Positions 56,441-64,000 of a stretch of DNA of 64,000 nt are shown piece after piece; position 1 is the stretch's first letter; the number at the start of each line of letters is the position of its first letter. The DNA is from Anadara kagoshimensis (lineage: Eukaryota; Mollusca; Bivalvia; Arcoida; Arcidae): contig CM037863.1 of assembly GCA_021292105.1 (NCBI GenBank), positions 11,050,589 through 11,114,588 of the forward strand, read 5' to 3'. A program made the position numbers and the translations under genes. The notes under the pieces are model-generated. The model worked only from the letters and a program-made list of their open reading frames with translations. It was not told the DNA's origin and ran no database searches.

Positions 56441-56646
56441 AATACCCCTGCTGAGTTTAACCTGAGGTGGTAAAAGCTTTGTGGCCACTTAATGACACCA
56501 CCATTGGATGTGATACCATATGTAGGTCCTATCCCGTATAGATGTAGAAGTAGAAGTAGACATGAATTTCAGATATTAAGGTCATAAAACATGTTTTCAT
56601 TTGTCAGTTTCAGAGACATTGTAACATTCAATGTTAATGAGGGTGA

Positions 56647-56680
56647 ATGACCTTGACCTTGGGTCTTGGGTCAAGGTCAT
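56647..56680. promoter_or_regulatory. Paired TGACCTTGACCTTGG and GGGTCAAGGTCA sites
   Basis: Two direct TGACCT half-sites face an inverted TCAAGGTCA about 10 bases on, a layout like the run in dve intron 4 at 6975. Nuclear-receptor binding is a guess from consensus. Confidence 0.35.
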
Positions 56681-57164
56681 ATAACTTGGCGTAGTCTTAT
56701 CTATGTTGCTTTCAGTCTAGATTTGCTGTTAGTTGACTTCAAACCAATGATCTGTTACAATTGAATGTTTGCATCAGATCACCTGCATGCTTGAGACAGG
56801 TTTTTATCTTGTTTGGAAAGGTGTTTTTAGACTCCAGTCATGATTGTTTGACTTATAACTTATATTAAAGTTATTTTTTGTCATGTCTTGAATGGTGAAG
56901 AAAAAAAAACCAAAGTGTTCTTAAAAATACTGTCTAAAGTAAAAAAGTTTCTCACACAAAGATCTGCACCTAGTTGTAATGAACCTAGGCAAGCGCTTGC
57001 CCTCAAAAATCATTCTAAGATCTGCCTTAAGTGGGACTGGAACATAGGCAAACACTGGTCTTTAACAAGCAAAGTAAAAGAACTTCTCCAATTAGGATCT
57101 ACGGTACTCTGAGTGAGACTGGGCTAAATCATGGCACTTAAGGACACTTTGGTCCATTTCAAAA

Positions 57165-57445
57165 TACTGTGCCACCTGAGGTTTTCATTGGCTTAGTAGT
57201 AGTAAGGACACCTTTGACCCCTAGTCACAGGTATTGATATGAACTTGCCACCCAAGGGCGCTAGTGGCTTAGACGTACTTTTGACTCCTAGTAACAGGTA
57301 CTGACATTAACTTTCCACCCAAGGCCCCCAGTGGCTCAGAAGTACTTTTGACTCCTAGTTACAGGTACTGACATATACTTGCCACCCGAGGCCACTACTG
57401 GCTCTGAAGTACTTTTGACACCTAGTTACAGGTACTGACTTGAAC
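57165..57445 (+). repeat. Minisatellite, about four units of 64-68 bp
   Basis: Each unit carries 'gccacc(c/t)(a/g)agg', 'ggct.agaagtacttttgac' and 'ctagttacaggtactgac'. Degenerate first copy. Confidence 0.88.
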
Positions 57446-57754
57446 TGCACTAATAATAGTCCCTGTAATCTTGTAATACATGTTGTAATGCTCTTAAATA
57501 GCTGTTTACTGATGTAAATTTACTTAATAATATGATGATCTGTTGTATGGTTTATGGTCGTAAAAAATATGTCGCCATTATTTAAATAATCAGAACATGG
57601 AGGTTCAAAAGCATCACGCTTGTAATCCCAGAATAATGAAGTACCGGTATTATAGGATGGGATTATCCTAGTTGTGAGGATCAACAATATTTGTGTTTAG
57701 GATGTTTAAATAATTTCTCTGTTTCCAGTTACATCACTTAGAAAAATAAATGAA

Positions 57755-57845
57755 TGAATGAATGAATGAAATTAATTAAATTATAAATAAATGAATAAAT
57801 TTTAGATAAAATAAATTTAAATAAATAAACAAATTGTTAATTAAT
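57755..57845 (+). repeat. (AATG)n / (AAAT)n short tandem repeats
   Basis: 'gaatgaatgaatgaatgaaa' followed by 'aataaatgaataaatt' and similar A/T-rich tetramers. Confidence 0.85.
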
Positions 57846-58099
57846 TAATAGGTAAAGAGACAATAGATAGATTGGCAGGATTTTTATTGTAATGGATAAT
57901 TTAACTTTGTTGTAGTCGCAACTTTTATATGTTTGTCCAAAACTGAGGACAAAAGTGTTGGGTAGGCTAAAGTAGGGAGGGACCATAAACAAACTAACAT
58001 TTGTTTGGCCTTATTGTGTTTGTTGTATTAGCTAATACAGGTTTGATGTATTTACACATGTTTATTACATTTAAGATTTTACACTTAATAAACATGCCT

Positions 58100-58640
58100 T
58101 AAACGCCCCTTTTCAAGCTGTTGTGTTGTGGGTTCTATCATGTTCCGAGTCCAATAACCCTAAGGATGTTTTTGCACCTGATACATAGTTGCATTATAAA
58201 TGCCTGCCTAATCTTTAGTTGTTGTGAGTTGGCGGCCATAGGTTCTTTCCTGTTCCAAGTCCTATAATAACCCTAGGGATGTTTTTACACCTGATACATA
58301 GTTGCATTATAAATGCCTGCCTAATCTTTAGCCATTGTGAGTTGGAGGCCATAGATTCTATCCTGTTCCAAGTCCTATAATAACCCAAAAGATGTTTTTG
58401 CTTTTGATATTTGATACATAGTTGCATTACAAATGCCTGCCTAATCTTTAGCCATTGTGAGTTGGAGGCCATAGGTTCTATCCTGTTCCAAGTCCTATAA
58501 TAACCCTACGGATGCCTGCCTGATCTTTAGCTGTTGTTATGAGTGGGAAATCATAGGTTCCATCCTGTTCCGAGTCTTTACACTTAGGATGTTACACCTG
58601 ATATTTAGTTGTTTCATAAATGCCTAATCTTCAGATGTTG
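58100..58640 (+). repeat. Minisatellite, about 4.5 units of 110-120 bp
   Basis: 'tgttccaagt' (or 'tgttccgagt') recurs at 58141, 58251, 58364, 58484 and 58566, each followed by 'ctataataaccct' and 'tgatacatagttgcattata' then 'aatgcctgcctaatctttag'. The last unit has a deletion. The minus-strand frame across it is the repeat, not a gene. Confidence 0.9.
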
Positions 58641-58739
58641 TGAGTGAGAGGTTGAAGTAAAGATGTGACTTTGTTGAAGTCTGAACACATAGGCTTTGAA
58701 ATTAGGAAATTAAATTTTCTTTCTCTTGTTGCCTCTTGT

Positions 58740-58895
58740 AGCACCTCTTACTGCCTATTGTGAGAAAGTTTGCTTGCTAGAAGTGAGTGGTTTTCTCTGA
58801 ACATTCTTGTTTCCTCTACCATCTCAGAAATGACCTTGATGTAAGTATAAGAATCTTGACTGGAGCATAAAACACCATATTCCTCTCCACTCTGT
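58740..58895 (+). mobile_element. SINE fragment, Ser/Leu-tRNA-like family
   Basis: 'gtgagaaagtttgcttgcta', 'tgtttcctctaccatctcag' and 'tgtaagtataagaatcttga' before 'ctggagcataaaacacc'. Confidence 0.65.
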
Positions 58896-59478
58896 CCATT
58901 CCTCTTGTTGTTACCAGAGAGAGATATCATTGTCTCACACTAGGGTGGAAACAATTTTGTCACAATCACTTACACACGCTACTTTGAAAATGTCATAATT
59001 ATTTTACGTGAGAACATCAACAAAAATTGATTACCTCATTTTCAGAAGACACAGATTTTGACAATTAAAATCAAACATTTGATGCAAATCTTTGTTTACA
59101 AATCATATTTTTATGTTGCAAATGAGTGAGAAAAAGAATCTCACACCAGTAACAGCATAAGGTACATGTATCTCAAAGTAGGATGAATATTTTCAATGTC
59201 CAGGTAAATTTTCCTCTTTGTCTGAGACAGTTCTATCTCACACTGTTACAGGTCTGAACAGATTTAATTACCAAAAACTAAGAATGCCATTTTGCCATTT
59301 CCTTCAAGTGTAGGTGGTAAATTGACATTCAAGGGATCAGATAATTATACCCCTGCAGGTATGTTGGAATCACTCTGTTTATTTATCTGTCTGTCTTCCC
59401 TATTTGGACACAAGAGCATTAGCATGTAACAGGCACCTGCTAGATGAATTAATTGATTTCACTGTCTTTTGTTTACAG

Positions 59479-59583
59479 AGGATGCAGAGAAAAAAGAACT
59501 ATGTAAAGTAAAGTTTACAGAGAATGATCTACAGTTACTTAGAGATGCTATAGAAGATCTGTATTACTTTGAATTTGTTATAG
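59479..59583 (+). CDS. TM9SF1: TM9SF1-like protein, exon 4
   Basis: This 105-base exon (residues 95-130) has an acceptor AG at 59477-59478 and a donor at 59584. It reads LLRDAIEDLYYFEFVI, the conserved segment before the 'DD-P-RGF' motif of the family. It completes the codon left by exon 3 and ends with one G, which exon 5 completes to Asp. The intron before it is 10.6 kb. Confidence 0.93.
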
Positions 59584-60307
59584 GTATGATAAATTTGTTC
59601 TAAACTAAAAATACCACAACTAAAGCTCAGCTGGTCAAGTACTTGCTTTTAATTTTATGTAGCTGGTTGTTGCTTCAAATCCTGGCAGGGTCTGGCCAAG
59701 AATAGAAAAGAAGTAGTGACTGTTTTTTTCTCCAAGCACTCAGCATTTAGATATGAAAGTCATGGGGTCTTGTTGAAGAGACCTTAAAAACAAATGCCCT
59801 TTGTCATAGCAGGCGTGGCACATTAAAGAAACCTCCCCTGCACATTGTCCTAAGTGCGATGCAAAAGTGGTATCTTGTGGTACGGTGGTTAACCCCATTC
59901 GAAGTTCGCATGACATTGTTATGCATGTACATGAACATCAATATGCAAAAAAGGGCCCTTTGATAAAAATTTGAGAATTTTACTTTTTTTATATTTTTGA
60001 AGCACCAAGAACTGGTTATGCAAACATAATAATAAAAAAGTTATATCAACTTGGTAGTTGTGGAGAAATTATTTTAAATTTAAAAAAAAATACAAAATCA
60101 CAAAGCCATGTTTTCATAACAGACTATAATTATTTTCGCTATTGGCTTTTTTTCTGCATTATTATTGAAAGACGCTTTTCACTTATGAAACATCATATGT
60201 AATTACTTTCAAAAATTTAAACCATTTCAAATGACATTCATTCCTGTTTCTCTTTTTTGGTGTAACTATCAGTACTTTCAGTACTTTGATTCTTATTTTA
60301 TTTTCAG
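59584..60307 (+). other. TM9SF1 intron 4 with a SINE
   Basis: A diverged SINE of the 50578 family fills about 59612-59880 ('ggcagggtctggccaagaat', 'caagcactcagcatttagat', 'gttgaagagacc'). The remainder to 60307 shows no feature. Confidence 0.75.
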
Positions 60308-60426
60308 ATGACATACCTGTACGAGGTTTTATTGGCCATTTAGAAGAAGGAGGATTTCTACCACACAATCATAAAGTCTATCTCTGGGCACATTTATTAT
60401 TTAAAATAGAATATAATGGGAATCAG
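60308..60426 (+). CDS. TM9SF1: TM9SF1-like protein, exon 5
   Basis: This 119-base exon (residues 130-169) has an acceptor at 60306-60307 and a donor at 60427. It begins [17 protein letters not shown], a hallmark nonaspanin motif, and continues with [19 protein letters not shown]. It ends in phase 0. Confidence 0.95.
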
Positions 60427-61420
60427 GTATGGGGAACATAAAATGCATCAAGAACTTCAACAGCTGTTAAATAAACGAGGAAGGTCGTGGGTTCAAACCT
60501 TGGCTAGGTCTGACCCAAGACATGAAAGTGGGTAGTGACTGTTCTTTCGCCAAGCACTATGAAATGAGAGTTATGGTTCTTTTGTATGGCAACTTAAAAA
60601 AAGCGCAGTCATGTGTCACAGTAGGCTTGACACGATAAAGAACCCTGTTGTGTAATGTCATCAGCGCAACACACAGGCAAAATTTCTGCATCTTCACTAT
60701 AGCTGGCGACATCTCGATATAAGTGAAGTATTCTTGACTGTGTCGTGAAACACAATTACTCAACTTTGTTAATTAAACTAAAAGTTTACAATGCCTTCAT
60801 ATCTAGAGAAGCTCAATGTCCATTGACCAAGTGGTGTATAGAAATGGTTTAGGGTGTTCAATTTAAGATTTTTCAGATTGGGGGGTGGGGGCAGGCATTT
60901 TCAAAAACTTCCCTCTAAAATACCATAACATTAATATTTTTTACATGCATGCACATGTAATGTTAAATATGGCCCACTGAGGCCTTAATAATGGGGTAAT
61001 TTGGCAAGATAAGTGATCAATGGCCCCATGACCCCTTCAAGAATGAACACTGCTTTTATAGCTTAGTGACTATGTTTAGACTATTTGACTGAATCCATTC
61101 TTTTGAATTAAATGTTTAAATTTTCTGTGATTGATTACAATACTGCAGGGCATCAATAAAATAAGCATGAACTTAAGTTTCCATTCCACAAGTTAAAAAA
61201 ATTTAGAAGCCAAATTTCCAAATTTTGTGAATTTGTGAAAATATACCGGTAGTCCTTTTAGTTGCTTACCCTTCCCAAGCACTCGGCCTCACTTCTCTGG
61301 AAGTTCGCATGTTCAATCTTATTTGTCAGTTTCAAAGTTTTTTATTTTGCTCTGGATTATGATTTAGACATGGATTAGTATGTTTGTTTTTGATTTGTTT
61401 GAATTTGTTTTACCTTTCAG
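60427..61420 (+). other. TM9SF1 intron 5
   Basis: A SINE of the 50578 family without its A box fills about 60465-60763. A CAGTG-type element lies at about 60850-61052 (right end GAATGAACACTG), then a 172 bp-MITE fragment (61175-61260). The repeat shared with 47385 (61265-61400) ends about 20 bases before the exon 6 acceptor. Confidence 0.75.
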
Positions 61421-61530
61421 ATTATATTTGCTAATGTGAGCACTAAGGAACAAGCACCTGTAGCTTTAGAATCGATAACAGCTCCGTTTGAAGTCGCTTT
61501 TACTTATAGCGTAAAATGGTACAAAACATC
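61421..61530 (+). CDS. TM9SF1: TM9SF1-like protein, exon 6
   Basis: This 110-base exon (residues 170-206) has an acceptor at 61419-61420 and a donor gtaagt at 61531. It opens IIFANVS, with a predicted N-glycosylation site at N174, and ends in FTYSVKWYKTS, which matches the family's 'TYSV-W' strand. The last two bases join exon 7. Confidence 0.93.
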
Positions 61531-61850
61531 GTAAGTAAATATATTCACAACAAGCACCTGCAGTTTTAAAATCTACACATGTTACGGCTGTATTTGAATT
61601 TCATATTCACCTACATCTAAAATCAAGGAAATTGAATGGATTACCATGTTATCATTAATCAAGTTTTAAAATTGACTTCCTGTGCCAAATTTCATTATAG
61701 TCTGTCGGCGATATCATGGCATAAGCACGGTCAATTCTATTCTACACAAAAAGGTAATAACTGATTAATATACCGTGTTATCGTACGTGTATATTCACGT
61801 CTGTATGTGTTTATTTATCAAAACCACCTTTATATATGATCCCTATTTAC

Positions 61851-62910
61851 TAAGGCTGAAACGTTTACAAAATATGTAAACGTGTACACGATTGACAGTA
61901 AACGAAACGAAACCGTTTACACGGATGAATGCTAGAATGCATGTAAAAAATGTAAACAACCATAATGCCAGGTATTTAACATGGTACAGTTAAGGTAGTT
62001 AATATGAACATGATGACCTTTACTCTGTATTATAATCAATTTTTATTATTATTTTGTGATTAAATGCCATAAATTATCAAATTGGTCATCACAAAGAATG
62101 AAGGTTGGAATAAGAATCAACAGCGATGGACTATCAGTTAGTCAATTTGTTTACCTGTGCAACTGATGCGTAACTAAATTACTGACAAATCAACTTCCGA
62201 TGGGTCTCCTCAAAGTAACTCCAAATTGTTTTTCAGTTTAATCAATGATTCTAACATAAAACAGTTTTATATTCAAAATCCAAACATTAATCCATATCAA
62301 ATAAATTAATGGATGGAATTTAAACTTGTCACATTAATAATTTGATCGGCAAATTTATTACTAGCTGAAGAATAGTTGCCAATTTTTGAAACCTTCCCCC
62401 ATCAGGTATGGGTCAAAGGTCGCGCACACTTCTATGTAGCCTACAATTCACCCATTTATCGGAGATTTATAGGCATTTATAACTGTCTGGATTTAAACAC
62501 TTTATTATTTGATTTGGTATCAACAGAACCATGTTTGAGATCATTAGCCATCACCTGTGCTACAACCCATGTAACTGAGTACCATTTTACACGACAGACT
62601 TTTGTTTTCCCGACACACCATCAATCGCTTCAAAATATTCCCCAATTTCAGACCTTCCGTTTTTCTTTAGCTATTTTCCAGACTCAATCAGTAATATGAC
62701 AACTCAATGATAAACAACAAAGTATATTTTTATTGTTTTATTTGACAATGAAAAGTAGATAAAAACGGAACATTGTATTTTATATTACACTTCATTAATG
62801 TAGTCCAATTTGGCGGTCAAAGGTTACGTTTAACCGTTTACTATTTTTGTAAACGTTTACAGGTCAAAACCGAAACTGTATCGTGTACACGTGTAAACGT
62901 TTCAGCCTTA
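61851..62910. mobile_element. 1060 bp hAT-like element with perfect 8 bp target duplication
   Basis: Left end TAAGGCTGAAACGTTTAC and right end GTAAACGTTTCAGCCTTA are perfect inverts. Pairing resumes at 'gtgtacacgat' after a 13-base insertion in the left arm. CTATTTAC flanks it exactly at 61843-61850 and 62911-62918. An 8 bp duplication and TA-initial termini fit the hAT superfamily. A 107-codon open frame at 62376-62699 has no motif I recognise and is probably not a transposase remnant, so the element looks non-autonomous. Confidence 0.92.
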
Positions 62911-63015
62911 CTATTTACCTTATATTTATAAACACTCAGTCAAAAAAACACTGACGGACTATAAAATAAAATGGCGTAGAACTATCACTGAGACCATCGT
63001 GTCAGATTAATTAGG

Positions 63016-63250
63016 AGCCTCTGGCCAAGTGGTCTAAAGTTCTTGCTTTTAGATCACAATGCCTCTCCATTCCTAGGTCCCAATCCCACTCTGAGCAGAT
63101 TCTAGTGTGAAAGTTTGTCAGTTCAATTGCAGAAGGTTGTTGGATTTCTCCAGGCACTCAGGTTTCCTCCATCATACCAGAACTGTCAGTCTTGACACAA
63201 ATGAAAAAATCTTGATGAGTGTAAAACTCCATCACTTCACTCCACTAATA
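63016..63250 (+). mobile_element. SINE with Ser/Leu-tRNA-like head, fullest copy
   Basis: The head 'gcctctggccaagtggtcta' 'aagttcttgcttttagatca' is shaped like a type II (long variable arm) tRNA, with B-box region 'taggtcccaatcccac'. The body has 'gtgtgaaagtttgtcagttc' and 'ggtttcctccatcataccag', and the end 'aaactccatcacttcactcc'. Ends about 160 bases before exon 7. Confidence 0.78.
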
Positions 63251-63412
63251 GTCAGGTTAAAAATACATATACATGTAGCATGATTTAAAACTCGCAGCAA
63301 ATAGAATAATTTCAGCAACCTATAACTTTGTCATTAGTTGTAAAACTGTATAAAATAAACTCAGTAAAAAAGTCTTCAGAATTGAATTTACGTTGCTCTT
63401 CTTTTTTTTCAG

Positions 63413-63476
63413 AACACCATTTTCAGAGAGAGGCAAACGAGTAAGAGACAACAGCTTTTTCCCCAAAACTTTAGAA
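63413..63476 (+). CDS. TM9SF1: TM9SF1-like protein, exon 7 (gene continues past the window)
   Basis: This 64-base exon (residues 206-227) has an acceptor at 63411-63412 behind a long T tract and a donor gtaagt at 63477. It encodes a basic stretch (PFSERGKRVRDN) and then SFFPKTLE, which in the family sits just before the first membrane segment. All nine membrane segments and the C-terminal tail are missing because the gene runs off the right edge. Known TM9SF1 proteins are about 600 residues, so roughly 40 percent is present here. Family members are endosomal/Golgi membrane proteins. Confidence 0.93.
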
Positions 63477-64000
63477 GTAAGTGTGGACATTATTATTTTA
63501 CCATGTTTCTTCTGCCAAGCAAGTTTATCAGGTCGCTGGTCAAAGTTATGTGGTTCTTCTGAACACATCTATCATTCTAGACCTAACCACCTTGATTTTC
63601 ATGACCTAAACCCCTGCCTTGATTTGCTTGCTAAATGGTTTCTTTAGTGCTTGACCTATTCATTTGAAAAATAAAAAACAATAATTGTAAAATAATGACA
63701 TGTGTGCCTATGTAAAAGGTGATATCAGGAATGTCATACATGAATGTGAGAAACATATTTATATAACAGTTACAAATTATGTTGTAATTATGTGACTTGT
63801 AATAGAGAATCAAAATGAGCAATATAAAAATTAATAAGAAAATGAATATCCATTATTGTGTATTTTTATATTACAAAATTTCAGGTTTCATTCATATTTA
63901 AAAATTAAAAAAAAAAAATTGTATCACAGTTTATTCCTTGTGAGTATGAGTGTATCATATTCAAAAAGTGACTTTAAATATGATATCAGTCCTTGATAAA
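63477..64000 (+). other. Start of TM9SF1 intron 7
   Basis: Opens with gtaagt. No further exon is visible before the window ends. A 'tttcag' at about 63878 is followed by a frame that closes after a few codons and does not match the family. Confidence 0.7.

Larger units (their letters stand above)
48849..59478 (+). other. TM9SF1 intron 3
   Basis: 10.6 kb intron with no further exon recognised. It holds several MITEs, SINEs with nesting, fold-back structures (50228-55295), a nuclear-receptor motif run (56647-56680) and two minisatellites (57165-57445 and 58100-58640). The stretch 52880-53060 is unique and less AT-rich. Confidence 0.85.
61531..63412 (+). other. TM9SF1 intron 6
   Basis: 1.9 kb intron. 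More than half is the hAT-like element at 61851-62910. A SINE follows at 63016-63250. No exon is seen in between. Confidence 0.85.

Noticed and set aside
58215-58472. 85-residue frame with an internal protein repeat
   Set aside because: The repeated peptide is the 115 bp minisatellite read in frame. It lies in a TM9SF1 intron, antisense.
57165-58640. Direct repeats as a CRISPR-like array
   Set aside because: Units are contiguous with no unique spacers, the DNA is eukaryotic, and no cas genes are present.
62376-62699. 107-residue open frame inside the hAT-like element as a transposase
   Set aside because: No catalytic or dimerisation motif recognisable, and the element is too short for a hAT transposase.
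63877-63915. Possible TM9SF1 exon 8 after 'tttcag'
   Set aside because: The frame in phase with exon 7 closes within a few codons and does not match the membrane segment expected next.

Overview
This window is metazoan nuclear DNA: AT-rich, with large introns, canonical GT-AG splice sites, tRNA-derived SINEs, many short inverted-repeat DNA transposons and abundant microsatellites. The SINE tails and the repeats carrying 'caccaagttt' and 'gacggacggac' strings resemble those I know from bivalve and gastropod genomes, so a mollusc, probably a bivalve, is my inference. Only two protein-coding genes are well supported, and they lie head to head.

The minus strand from 42770 down to 4410 holds a compass-family homeobox gene of the Defective proventriculus (Dve/SATB) type. 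Five exons (18340-18277, 13096-12896, 10348-10222, 8723-8618, 6098-4410) join in frame to a 728-residue protein with a SATB-like ULD region, a CUT-like region and two atypical homeodomains that both carry lysine at position 50. Two further exons far upstream (42770-42687 and 40076-39959) splice in the same phase onto the exon at 13096, which predicts a second isoform of 774 residues. Both first exons have an in-frame stop just before their ATG, so two alternative promoters about 24 kb apart are likely.

The plus strand from 43552 to the right edge holds the 5' half of a TM9SF1-like (nonaspanin) gene. Seven exons give 227 residues: the signal peptide and nearly all of the luminal domain. The nine-membrane-segment part lies beyond 64000. 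Its start codon is 781 bp from the distal dve start, so this interval probably contains both promoters.

The rest is intron and flank filled with repeats. These include four SINE families (several with perfect 10-13 bp target duplications and two nested cases), a 5'-truncated non-LTR retrotransposon with one frameshift, at least eight families of short inverted-repeat DNA elements (among them a 1.06 kb hAT-like element with a perfect 8 bp target duplication), fold-back hairpins, minisatellites, and long GA, AT, C and G tracts.

I see no clearly undescribed system. The most interesting points are the two-promoter dve gene with its double K50 homeodomains and co-repressor motif, its divergent pairing with TM9SF1, a module of three CRE sites plus a 24 bp palindrome in TM9SF1 intron 1, and the layered nesting of small transposons.
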